DNA from: Salinicola lusitanus
GTDB taxonomy: Bacteria > Pseudomonadota > Gammaproteobacteria > Pseudomonadales > Halomonadaceae
DNA: 64,000 nt
NCBI RefSeq assembly: GCF_003206045.1
Contig: NZ_PZJM01000003.1
Span: forward strand, 1-64,000
Direction of reading: 5' to 3'
Notes under the pieces: generated by a model
The model's input: the letters and a program-made list of their open reading frames with translations, nothing else
Databases searched by the model: none
Told to the model about the DNA's origin: nothing
Made by a program: the position numbers and the translations under genes
Shown here: piece by piece, positions 30,791 through 39,410 of the stretch
How positions within the stretch are numbered: position 1 is the first letter of the stretch
How the letters are laid out: each line of letters opens with the position of its first letter

Positions 30791-31714
30791 TCACGGCGCC
30801 TGGTGGCCGCGTGGAAAACGAGTCATGAAATCGGCCAGGTTCAGCCGGGTGTCCGGCAGCGGCAAGGTCCCCGGGTGTGGTTCGTCGTAGGCGAACGGCG
30901 CCAGCACGTCAATGCACAGGCGCCGATCATCGGGGTTCGAGAGCACTTCGAAAAACGCCTCCGCGCTATGCCAGGCAGGCATCAGCAGCAGGCGCGGGCG
31001 CATGAAGTCATCGATCAGCAGACTCATGACCGGTGCCCCTCCCCGGCAGGCGCTGCCCAGCCACTGCTGCCACAGATCCGCCACCGGGCGTTTCAGTCCG
31101 CGCTCGGCAGGCAGCGGCAACAGCACCGCCAGCGTGCTGCCCGCTTCCCAGCTCTCCAGCGCGTAGTGCAGACGATGCAGGCAAGCACCGGCGATGAATT
31201 CCGGCCACCCCCACTCCAGCGCCTGAGCGATGTCGTCGAAGCTGTAATCCTGCAGGAATCGCTCGTGGATACGCTGATAGAGCGCCAGGTCCTGGTCGTT
31301 CCAGAGCCGCATCTCCTTGATCGCGACGGCCGGGTCGATCGGCGTCTGACCGTGCACCGAGTCGGTCAGGATCTGTCGCGCCTGGCCGGCGAAGATCTCG
31401 CCCAGCGTATGCAGGAACGGCAGCACCGATGGCCGCCCTTCCCCTTTCAACAGCTGAAAGATGAAAAACGGATAACGGCGCCCGGAAGCATCGGCGGAGC
31501 TGATCATCGCGCCCATCACATCGCTGCTGTTGCGCGCGTGATAGTGAAAGAAGCAGACCGGCAGCGCATCGAAGCGATGCATCCAGTCCTCGTGATCCAG
31601 AAATCGAACCAGCGCGCTCTGCAGCCACTGATCGAGCTCCTGGATCACCGTGCCGGCGGCGTTCACCCCCACGAAATCGGCTTTCGAGGGAATCTTGCCA
31701 AAGCAGCCGATCAT
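30791..31714 (-). CDS. tagF: T6SS regulator TagF (ImpM)
   Basis: 307 aa. Matches TagF/ImpM: MIGCFGKIPSKADFVGVNA start and the WMHRFDALPVCFFHYHAR-like region near residue 43. In Pseudomonas and Agrobacterium, TagF is a post-translational repressor of the T6SS that acts on Fha and is relieved through the PpkA/PppA pathway or otherwise. No fha, ppkA or pppA is visible in this cluster. It sits between the two tssM-like genes, 47 bases after tssM. Confidence 0.88.
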   Translation of the reverse strand: MIGCFGKIPSKADFVGVNAAGTVIQELDQWLQSALVRFLDHEDWMHRFDALPVCFFHYHARNSSDVMGAMISSADASGRRYPFFIFQLLKGEGRPSVLPFLHTLGEIFAGQARQILTDSVHGQTPIDPAVAIKEMRLWNDQDLALYQRIHERFLQDYSFDDIAQALEWGWPEFIAGACLHRLHYALESWEAGSTLAVLLPLPAERGLKRPVADLWQQWLGSACRGGAPVMSLLIDDFMRPRLLLMPAWHSAEAFFEVLSNPDDRRLCIDVLAPFAYDEPHPGTLPLPDTRLNLADFMTRFPRGHQAP

Positions 31715-31761
31715 GCAGACCCCTTTCTCATCGCCTGTGCCACTCCTTCACCACCCTGTCG

Positions 31762-34700
31762 TCAACGGCCCATTGATGGAATGTTCAGAGACTTGATCCG
31801 CTTTAGATCCGATATCTGCACGCCACCGAAGTTACGGACGTCGAAGCTCACGGTTCCCATGTAGGTTCGCCAGCTGAAGCGCTGACGGGCGCTGTCGATC
31901 GGGGTGATATGGGCGCTCTCGATCATGCGCAGGAATCCCCACCGGTTGGGGTAATCGAAGACGGTGTGACGCTGACCGTTTCGATTGATGATATCCATGC
32001 GCGCACCGAAGGATTCGCCATCGCCCGGCCAGGTCAGCCGCTCCCAGGACTGGGTATTGTTGCGGTAGTGCAGCCGCTGACCATCGAGCGTCAGGATGAT
32101 ATCGGTCAGCCCCGCCGTCGGGTTCATCTGTAGCTCGAAGCCGTTGCGCAGATCCGAGAGGCTGTCGATGACCCGGCCCAGCGCCGTCGCGTCGTCGATA
32201 CTGGAGAGCATGCGCGGATCGACCATCGGCGAGCGCTGCCCACTGCCCGAGCCGGCGAGATCGCCGATCTCGTTCTGGCGGAACTGGGAAAGTGCGCCCT
32301 GGTCCGGGTCGATGAAATACTCCAGGTCCCGCACAGAAGCTTCATTGACCGAGTCGCTGACCGGATACCGGCCGGCCACCATTTGATCCCAGGGCGTGAC
32401 GATCTTGTCGTCCCAGGCGGCGTTGAGCTGATTCCTGGCAGGTTCGTTGAGCGCGGCCCAGGTGTCTTCGACCGGCACCCGGAACAGTGGCTCCAGCGCC
32501 TGCACCAGCGGCGACCGCGAGGTATCGACCCGGGAGGCCACGAAGTTGCGCAGCCCGTTGATCTCGGTAGGCTGCCCCGAGAGCGTGGCCATGATCAGTG
32601 ACTTGCTGCTACGGCCCACGTCTTGGGCGCTGCGGACGTTGTCGACCCGGACCTTGAGCTGACGCAGGTCGAGCAGGTACTGGTTGAGAACGGAGTTGTC
32701 GCTTCCCGTCGCCTCGTCCGCCGAGAGCATTCGCGTCACCGGCTGGAAGTGGCGCGCCAGCGCGCCATCGTTGATTCGTGGCAACGTCGCCAGATCCACC
32801 GCCGGTCCATTGCCGCCACTGCCATCGAAGACGCTCATCACGCGTCCCCAGAAACTCTGGTCTTGGGCCTTGCCGGCGGCCTGCCCTTCTTCGTCGGTCG
32901 CCTTGGGGTCATCCCAGCCGGTGTTGGCCTTGACCGCCTCCAGCACCTGTCGCAGCGGCGACCCCTGCAGGTCGCTCAATGCGGCCAGCCGGTCACTGGC
33001 CTGATCGAGCGTATCGAAGCGAGAGACATGGGTGTTGCCGAGAAAGCGTTCCCAGGCGATGGCGTAATCGCGCTTGTAGCGCGCCATCAACTGGCTGACG
33101 AAACGCGCCTTGGACTGGACGGCATCGTCGACGTCCTCGTCATCGAGAACCCAGTCGGACTCGCGCTGCAGGTCGCCGGAGACGGTCTGAATGATCGCCG
33201 GGCGAAGGTACTCGTCCCAGACCTGACGGGTATAGAAAGCGGGTACCGCGCGACTGGAGTAGAACAGCCGACCGGACATCTCCGGCGCCATCCTGGACAG
33301 CGTCAGCGGATCGTAGCGCTCCTCGACGTCGAGCTGATAGCGCAGGTACTCGCGGTCCACCAGGCTGCTGTCGATCAGGAAGGCATTGAGACGCTCACGA
33401 CTGTCGGCGACCAGGCTCTCATCGCGCTCGAGCGCCGGTGCCGTCCCTTGCTGCAGGTAGTGCACGTAGAGCGCGGCATTGTCCATGATGCTCTCGCGGG
33501 AGCGTGACAGCCCGCGGCGACGCGCCGTCTCCTGCCACAGCCGCGGCAGGGCCGACGCCACGAAGTCGCCCTGGTCCTGGTGTGCCGCCGGATCGGTCAG
33601 AATCAGGTAGAGCTTGAGCGAGGAGTAGCTCTCGATCAGCTGCTCGACGTCCTCCTGGCTCAACCGGGTCAGCATCTCCTCGGACAGCGAGGGCCCTCGT
33701 TCGCCGGACAGCGCCAGCGTCGACTCGTCGCCATCGCCGTCACCCACGGCGCTCCCCAGCGTGCTGGTGCGTTCACGCAACCCTTCTTCGAGTTCGGTCT
33801 CCGCATTGCTGCGCGCGGAGTACCAGGCATCCCTGGCGCTGTCCGTGGTTCGCGAGCGCAGTTCGCCGCGGGCCCGACTACCCAGTTCCGAGGCGCTGGT
33901 CGGCACGCTGCCCAGCGTGGGCCGCGAGGTGGAGCGTTCCCGCATCCGATCCATGGCGTCGCGACCGATCGCCTGGCCACGCTCTTCCATCGCGCCGGCA
34001 TCCTGCCCGGTATCGGCCTGCGGCTCGACCTCGGCGCCAGTGGTATCGATGTCACCACCCGGCGTATCGAAACTGTCCAGAGAGCGCAGCTGCCGGGTCA
34101 GTCTCCACGCCAGCGGCTGGAGGACATCCTCGCGCAGCAGATCCGACCAGGCCTGTTTCAACGGTTCTCGCAGGGCTTCACCCTGATAGAGCCCCAGGTC
34201 CAGCTTGAGGGGCACACCGTTCTCTCGATGCCGCTCGATGGCGGCCAACTGCTGCTCCAGGTCGCCAAGCAGCTCGCGGCGTTCATGGGGCTTCAGGCGG
34301 CCGGTGCTGTTGCCGGCCATGATCTCGTCCAGACGGTGCTGGATATGATCGACCCACAGCTTGTTGTTGTAGGCCGACCAGCCCTGAGCGGCGATGGCGG
34401 CAACGCCCAGCGCGCCCAGGGCGCCGATCATGAATGTCGGCAGGGTGCGCCGCTCGCCCCGTTGCGAGTAGTAGAGACTCAGGTTGCGGTCGGGGAAGAC
34501 CACCTCGCGAAAGGTATCGGTGATGAAGTAGCTCTTCTCTCCGCCACGCGATGCAGTTGTGTCGGTCTCGCCCGGCGCCAGCGCGAACTCGGCGCGGGTC
34601 TGGTCGTCCAGCAACGCGGGCAGCGCGGGCCCGGTCTGCAAGGCGCTGGTGAAATAGAGGCCTCGCAATACCGGCGCCTGCTCGCCCTGCTGCGGAATGT

Positions 34701-35742
34701 CGAACTGCTCGAGGAAGTCGCTCAGGACGCCCAGCAGCTCGGCGAAGTAGTCGGGGAAGCGCAGCAGTTCGCTGTCTGCCTCGGTGCCCTCTTCGATCAC
34801 TCGCCGGTCGACGCGTTGACGTAGTGTCGCCACCAACTTCGGGAAGCGCCGCTGGAAAGCGCTGATCACACCCTCGCGACGCAGCTCCTCCAGAGAGAAG
34901 GTCAGGCCCCAAGGACGCTGGCGTTCGGTGGCGTCCAGCGCCTCGAAGGTGCGGGTGAAGCCGGGCAACAGGTCCGTCTTGCTGAAGAAGAGGTAGACGG
35001 GGGGATTGATCCCCAGGCAACGACGATACTCCACCACCCGACTCACCAGCTGCTCGGCAAGGGCATGAGCCTCCTGCCGCGACTGCTCGAGCAGCTCGGG
35101 CAGGCTGACGACCAGCACCAGCCCGTTGATCGCCGGCTTGCGACGCTGCTTGCGCAGGGTCTTGAGGAAGTCGGCGAACTCGCTGGCCGGCCGATCCTCG
35201 ACCAGGTAGCGCCCGGCGGTATCGACCATCACCGCCTCGCGACTGAAGTACCAGTCGCAGTGCTGTGTCCCGCTGACCGCGGAGAGATTGCTGCCACCGG
35301 CCATGGTCGCCGCCAGCGACGAACGGGTCAGCAGAGAGGTCTTGCCCGAGGCTGCCATGCCGATCACCAGATACCACGGCAGTTCGTAGAGCGACGCCTT
35401 GCCGCCATCCACCGAACGCGCGGCGCGCTGCATCGCCATGGCGTGCTTGAGGCGGTCGCTGAGGATCTGGTAGTCGCCGGATTCGCTTTCGGCCGCTTCG
35501 CGATGCACCTCGAGCTCGACCAGGTTCTCGATACTGCGCTCGGCGCGGATGCGATGATATTGACGCATGACCACGACCAGCAGCCACACTGCGGTCACCA
35601 GCGCCATGGCAATGAAGATGAGCTCGCGCTCTTGCGTCAGCAGCGGCAGGATCAGTACGCAAAGTGCCAGCCCCATCAGCAGCAGCACGATGGAGAGCGG
35701 CCAGAAGCCTTTCAGCGAGCGCAGGAATCGAAGAAAACGCAT
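31762..35742 (-). CDS. tssM: T6SS membrane-complex protein TssM (IcmF)
   Basis: 1326 aa. Three membrane segments: about residues 14-35, 43-60 and 435-460. Walker A GMAASGKT lies at residues 128-135. A large periplasmic region ends in the TssM C-terminal beta domain (about residues 1210-1320, GRVIDSLSDLRNGFELQMNP onward), which binds TssJ. TssM is the trans-envelope backbone of the membrane complex. An acidic, Arg/Ser/Thr-rich low-complexity insert occurs around residues 560-690 (RERSTSRPTLGSVPTSASE and similar). Neighbours tssL (15-base gap) and tagF lie in the same operon. This is the canonical TssM; the OmpA-fused paralogue is separate. Confidence 0.95.
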   Translation of the reverse strand: MRFLRFLRSLKGFWPLSIVLLLMGLALCVLILPLLTQERELIFIAMALVTAVWLLVVVMRQYHRIRAERSIENLVELEVHREAAESESGDYQILSDRLKHAMAMQRAARSVDGGKASLYELPWYLVIGMAASGKTSLLTRSSLAATMAGGSNLSAVSGTQHCDWYFSREAVMVDTAGRYLVEDRPASEFADFLKTLRKQRRKPAINGLVLVVSLPELLEQSRQEAHALAEQLVSRVVEYRRCLGINPPVYLFFSKTDLLPGFTRTFEALDATERQRPWGLTFSLEELRREGVISAFQRRFPKLVATLRQRVDRRVIEEGTEADSELLRFPDYFAELLGVLSDFLEQFDIPQQGEQAPVLRGLYFTSALQTGPALPALLDDQTRAEFALAPGETDTTASRGGEKSYFITDTFREVVFPDRNLSLYYSQRGERRTLPTFMIGALGALGVAAIAAQGWSAYNNKLWVDHIQHRLDEIMAGNSTGRLKPHERRELLGDLEQQLAAIERHRENGVPLKLDLGLYQGEALREPLKQAWSDLLREDVLQPLAWRLTRQLRSLDSFDTPGGDIDTTGAEVEPQADTGQDAGAMEERGQAIGRDAMDRMRERSTSRPTLGSVPTSASELGSRARGELRSRTTDSARDAWYSARSNAETELEEGLRERTSTLGSAVGDGDGDESTLALSGERGPSLSEEMLTRLSQEDVEQLIESYSSLKLYLILTDPAAHQDQGDFVASALPRLWQETARRRGLSRSRESIMDNAALYVHYLQQGTAPALERDESLVADSRERLNAFLIDSSLVDREYLRYQLDVEERYDPLTLSRMAPEMSGRLFYSSRAVPAFYTRQVWDEYLRPAIIQTVSGDLQRESDWVLDDEDVDDAVQSKARFVSQLMARYKRDYAIAWERFLGNTHVSRFDTLDQASDRLAALSDLQGSPLRQVLEAVKANTGWDDPKATDEEGQAAGKAQDQSFWGRVMSVFDGSGGNGPAVDLATLPRINDGALARHFQPVTRMLSADEATGSDNSVLNQYLLDLRQLKVRVDNVRSAQDVGRSSKSLIMATLSGQPTEINGLRNFVASRVDTSRSPLVQALEPLFRVPVEDTWAALNEPARNQLNAAWDDKIVTPWDQMVAGRYPVSDSVNEASVRDLEYFIDPDQGALSQFRQNEIGDLAGSGSGQRSPMVDPRMLSSIDDATALGRVIDSLSDLRNGFELQMNPTAGLTDIILTLDGQRLHYRNNTQSWERLTWPGDGESFGARMDIINRNGQRHTVFDYPNRWGFLRMIESAHITPIDSARQRFSWRTYMGTVSFDVRNFGGVQISDLKRIKSLNIPSMGR

Positions 35743-35757
35743 CGTCAGACTCGCTCG

Positions 35758-36471
35758 TCAGCGGGTGGAATTGAAAAGCTGCCGAATCTGCTCGATCAGC
35801 GAATCGGTCTCGCTGCCCAGCCACCAGCGCAGTCCGCCGTAGACGATCAGGCAGACCAGCACGATCCCCAGCAGATAGACCCACAACGGGATCTCGTAGC
35901 GCAACAGCTGGCCAACCTGATCCGGCAGCTTCCAGCTTTCGTTGCGCTCGTCGCTCTGCTGTCGATAACGGGCGATGTCCTGCCCCAGCGTGTTGGCGAT
36001 GTAACGCAGCTGGTCCCGGTTCTCCAGGCTGTACTTGCCTTCGAAACCGAGCGCGAGACAGAGGTGGTAGACCTCGAGCACGTCCAGGTTGGCGCGCACG
36101 TCGCTGCGCAGACTGTCGAGACGGTCATAGAAGCCTTCGCCAGCGAGATGCACACCGAAGTAGCGGTACTGGAACGGGTGCAGCTCGACATGCTCGCGAA
36201 TGTTGCCCACCCCGCCCTTGAGCACGCTCTCGTCGAGGAAGGCGCAGAGTGCGTACTGGGCGTCCTTCACCGCATCGGCGCTGTAATTCTCGGCCCGGGC
36301 CTTCTCCTCGAATTCGCGCAACCACTGATCGACACGTTCGAGAAAGCGCTCGACGCTTTCGGCCTGCTGACCGCGGCGCACCATCAGGACCATGGAGATG
36401 AAGTCGCGCGACAGTGTCTTGAGCGTTTGGGGCTCGGCGATCTCGGAGGGATGAGCAAGGGCTTCGGTCAT
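35758..36471 (-). CDS. tssL: T6SS membrane protein TssL (DotU/ImpK family), short form
   Basis: 237 aa. The cytosolic DotU-type helical domain fills most of the protein (QYALCAFLDESVLKG, FGVHLAGEGFYDRLD, LEVYHLCLALGFEGKY), with a single C-terminal membrane segment near residues 195-217. There is no C-terminal OmpA extension, so wall anchoring must come from another protein, plausibly the OmpA-fused TssM-like protein of this operon. The ATG overlaps the tssK stop (ATGA). Confidence 0.94.
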   Translation of the reverse strand: MTEALAHPSEIAEPQTLKTLSRDFISMVLMVRRGQQAESVERFLERVDQWLREFEEKARAENYSADAVKDAQYALCAFLDESVLKGGVGNIREHVELHPFQYRYFGVHLAGEGFYDRLDSLRSDVRANLDVLEVYHLCLALGFEGKYSLENRDQLRYIANTLGQDIARYRQQSDERNESWKLPDQVGQLLRYEIPLWVYLLGIVLVCLIVYGGLRWWLGSETDSLIEQIRQLFNSTR

Positions 36472-37814
36472 TTCATTACCGCCATCAGTTCAATGCTGAG
36501 ATTCTTGAATCCGCTGGGGACGTAAAAGGCGATCGCCTGGGCGTCCATCATCCGTTCGTAAACGGCGCCATGGGGTTCGAGCGCGAAATAGTGGTTGTCC
36601 AGCCGCACCGGGATCGCGCTGGGCATGCGGGAGGCGTGCGTCAAGGTACCGCCCGGCATCGCGGTGTTGACCACCACCTCGATATCCTCCGGCGATCCGA
36701 CCTTGAAGGCGCGAGGCACCAGTTCGAGGATCTGCGCGCCGGGCATGTCGGCGTGGACGCTGATATAGAAGTCGGCGTTCTTGAGCCGAGCGTCATTGAG
36801 CCGCCCGACATAGTAGGAAGGTCGCGTCTGCTCGAGAGGGATCGGAATGTACTGGTTGGGCACCACGATCTCGAGCAACTCCCGCACCACGCTTTCCAGC
36901 CCCAGCAAGGCCGGCGCCGGATCACGATGATCGTAGTCCGGGATGTCCCCCAGCTTGTGGGACATGGAGAACGTCATCAGGCTGGCGGCGAATTCGGCCA
37001 GAAAGCGATAGAGCGTTTCGGGATGCAACCGCGGATGCGCCAGCAGGTGGGCCAGCTGCGGGTAGGCACGATTGATGGTGTAAAGCAGCCAGAACAGGGT
37101 GACATCACTGGAGCCGAACTCCGCCACCTGGTCGGCACGCTCGCGGCGACGGCCGGAGAGCGCCTCGCTTCGCGCCTGCAGCATGCCGATCAGGCGATTG
37201 GCGATATCGAAAGGCAGCGCGACGGAATCGATATGCAGTGCCGGCGGCATGAAGCGTTCGCTTTCGAGATTGAAGCCACCGGCGGCGTTGCGCTTGAGCA
37301 GCGCGATCGGACAGTGGGTGAAACCATCCAGGCTGTCCCCTTCCATCAACAGGGTGGCGTTGAGCTCGAGCGTGCCCAGCTCGTTCTCCAGCGAGCCCTC
37401 GTTAAGATCGGGCCGCGTCTCGAAGCGCTGGACATAACGGCGCCCGCCGTGGCGCGGGGCGTCCTGGTCGAGATAACTTGGCGACCACGGTTCGAGCGTG
37501 CGCAATGCAGCGAATATCCTGACCTCTCCATTGCGCGCCAGCTCGTCGAGACTTCGCCCTGGCGGAAGCGGATCGTGCTGAGGCGCATCAAGCAAGGTAC
37601 CGTCGGGAAAGACCAGCTTGAGGCGGCTCAACCGCAGTGTGCCCTGCTCGAGCGCACCCTCGTCGAAGGCGATCTCCTGCACCCCCCACTGGAATGGGTG
37701 CTGGACCTGGCGCGACTCGGCCTGCTGGCGCTGATGGAATTCGTCCTGGTACTGAAAATGCTGGGGCAGAAGGAACATCCCTTCCGACCACATGATGCGG
37801 TTGTGTTTGCTCAC
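36468..37814 (-). CDS. tssK: T6SS baseplate protein TssK
   Basis: 448 aa. TssK signature at the N-terminus: SKHNRIMWSEGMFLLPQHFQ. TssK trimers connect the baseplate wedge TssEFG to TssL/TssM. The start is a GTG at 37814, supported because family proteins begin at exactly this serine-lysine-histidine. tssL follows with an ATGA overlap; tssJ ends 93 bases upstream. Confidence 0.95.
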   Translation of the reverse strand: MSKHNRIMWSEGMFLLPQHFQYQDEFHQRQQAESRQVQHPFQWGVQEIAFDEGALEQGTLRLSRLKLVFPDGTLLDAPQHDPLPPGRSLDELARNGEVRIFAALRTLEPWSPSYLDQDAPRHGGRRYVQRFETRPDLNEGSLENELGTLELNATLLMEGDSLDGFTHCPIALLKRNAAGGFNLESERFMPPALHIDSVALPFDIANRLIGMLQARSEALSGRRRERADQVAEFGSSDVTLFWLLYTINRAYPQLAHLLAHPRLHPETLYRFLAEFAASLMTFSMSHKLGDIPDYDHRDPAPALLGLESVVRELLEIVVPNQYIPIPLEQTRPSYYVGRLNDARLKNADFYISVHADMPGAQILELVPRAFKVGSPEDIEVVVNTAMPGGTLTHASRMPSAIPVRLDNHYFALEPHGAVYERMMDAQAIAFYVPSGFKNLSIELMAVMK

Positions 37815-37907
37815 GTCCCTGTCCCGTGCCTCTGAATACTGACGCCCGCTGCGCGGCCGTCCTCCGAATCACAAGCTCCACTGGCTGCCGGCCCGACGCC
37901 GGAAGGA

Positions 37908-38453
37908 TTACCGGCCGAGCAGATCGTGACCACGCTCGACTTCGACGCGATCATCGAGGAGGCGCAGCCGGACACCTTCCGAGGCGCTCAACAGGCCGTC
38001 GTTCCTGAGCTCTTCGGCGTCGAAGACCACGTGCCAGTTGTCACCGACGACATTTCGGAAAAAGGCGGCAATACCGACGAACTGGGTATTGGGCGCCAGG
38101 GCGGCGACGTCCACCTTCTGCTCACCCGGCAGCAGAGTCACTTCACGCTGGGACAACAGAGTGTTTCCCAGCACGCTCTCGCCCTCGCTCCACAGCTGAC
38201 GTGGCGAGGCTGTGGCGAAGGGAGCCTGCTCGCTCAGCTGGTAGATTCTGACGACGACGGACAAGGGCTCGCCATTGACATCCGGGTTGACCGATTCGTC
38301 GCTATCGATGGTGACTCGCACCCGCTCCTGGTTGCCGAATAGATCTCCCGCCCAGGTATCACCGAAGCGGTTGCCGACACGATCGGCCACGCCGCAACCC
38401 GCCAGCAGAGCCACGCATAAACCCACTACCAAAACGCGTACGGACGCCATCAT
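37908..38453 (-). CDS. tssJ: T6SS outer-membrane lipoprotein TssJ
   Basis: 181 aa from the ATG at 38453 (a GTG five codons earlier is an alternative). Lipoprotein signal with lipobox LLAGC, lipidated Cys about residue 20. The mature part has TssJ features: VRVTIDSDESVNPDVNGEP, VVRIYQLSEQAPF and TLLPGEQKVDVAAL. TssJ tethers the periplasmic end of TssM to the outer membrane. First gene of the long minus-strand T6SS operon tssJKLM-tagF; divergent from the NlpE-like gene. Confidence 0.94.
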   Translation of the reverse strand: MMASVRVLVVGLCVALLAGCGVADRVGNRFGDTWAGDLFGNQERVRVTIDSDESVNPDVNGEPLSVVVRIYQLSEQAPFATASPRQLWSEGESVLGNTLLSQREVTLLPGEQKVDVAALAPNTQFVGIAAFFRNVVGDNWHVVFDAEELRNDGLLSASEGVRLRLLDDRVEVERGHDLLGR

Positions 38454-38638
38454 TGCCGTCTCATTCACTCTATTATTTAGTCCCGAGAAAGCTCACGAAG
38501 CCTGAATGCCAAAGAAGATTTGGCATCAATTTGTCTCGTGCGCCACACACCCTACCAGATTTAATGGCTATAATAAGCGTCGAATTTAACATTAGCTTAC
38601 TCAGAAACATTTATTTACAAAAAGTTTGAGATCGACAC
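38454..38638. promoter_or_regulatory. Divergent tssJ / nlpE-like control region with palindrome
   Basis: AT-rich gap between the two halves of the T6SS locus. A perfect palindrome, ATGCCAAA at 38506-38513 and TTTGGCAT at 38519-38526 with a 5-base spacer, looks like an operator for a dimeric regulator. A TATAAT hexamer at 38569-38574 could be the -10 box for the plus-strand operon; no good -35 is seen at 16-18 bases. Confidence 0.55.
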
Positions 38639-39121
38639 ATGAAAGCACAGTCCGTCAAATGGGCTTCGGTCGCGGCTTGCCTATTGTTGAGTGCTTGCGC
38701 AGCCGGCCCTCAATCCAAGGTCAATTATGTCAAGGCTACCGAACGCTTCGAAGGCACCCTGCCCTGCAATGATTGCCGCGGGATCAAGACCGACCTGATA
38801 TTGCAGCGTGATGCCATTACCGGAGCCCCCCAGGGTTTCTACCTGCACGAGGTCAAGATCGACGCGCCCGGAGGAGAGAGAGTCAACTCGACCTGGGGGA
38901 AATGGTCCAAAAATCAAGATATTAACGACTTCGAACGGCAGCTTTATGTGCTCAGGCCAGAGGTGGGCGATGCGCGTGCCTACGTCAGAATGGACAACGG
39001 CAATCTGCAGCCGCTGACGGATCAGGGCATGCCGGCAATCGACGATGAAGGCAAGAGCGTGGCCCTCGAACTGTTGACCCCGGATCTATCCCCCGCGGCG
39101 GAGATGGATAAGGACAATTGA
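38639..39121 (+). CDS. NlpE-like lipoprotein in the T6SS cluster
   Basis: 160 aa. Lipoprotein signal with lipobox LLSAC, lipidated Cys20. The mature part matches the N-terminal domain of NlpE: RFEGTLPCNDCRGIKTDLIL with the CxxC pair, then a small beta-barrel (TWGKWSKNQDINDFERQLYVL). NlpE in Escherichia coli is an outer-membrane sensor that activates the Cpx envelope-stress pathway on surface contact, lipoprotein misprocessing or copper. Only the N-terminal domain is present here. It is divergent from tssJ and may be the first gene of the plus-strand T6SS operon, though 289 bases separate it from the next gene. A role in sensing attack or contact is speculative. Confidence 0.75.
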   Translation: MKAQSVKWASVAACLLLSACAAGPQSKVNYVKATERFEGTLPCNDCRGIKTDLILQRDAITGAPQGFYLHEVKIDAPGGERVNSTWGKWSKNQDINDFERQLYVLRPEVGDARAYVRMDNGNLQPLTDQGMPAIDDEGKSVALELLTPDLSPAAEMDKDN

Positions 39122-39410
39122 ATCACCACTCGTGCTAGAGTGATGAGATAACCTTTAATTACACGAGATGTAAGAGATCGCCTACAACATTAATAGCAGA
39201 TAACCTCGGAGCACCGTCTCGATTCTCCGATACAATACTTTGCGATTTCTGTTACCGGGTAGAATCTTGATCGTCAATCTATTGAGTCTTTCGGCGTCCT
39301 CGGCACAATGGGTCGCGAGCCGATGTTCAATGGAATGACACGACTGGCCTCGATAACCCAATCGACGCCAAGTCCATCTCGACGATATGACGTCGCACCG
39401 GGAATCGATC
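39122..39410. other. AT-rich intergenic stretch before the unrecognised T6SS gene
   Basis: 289 bases without a convincing gene, AT-rich in its first half. A TACAAT at 39231-39236 is -10-like, but no -35 partner is clear. A weak hairpin (CACTC/GAGTG) follows the NlpE-like stop. It probably holds the promoter for the tssB operon. Confidence 0.35.
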
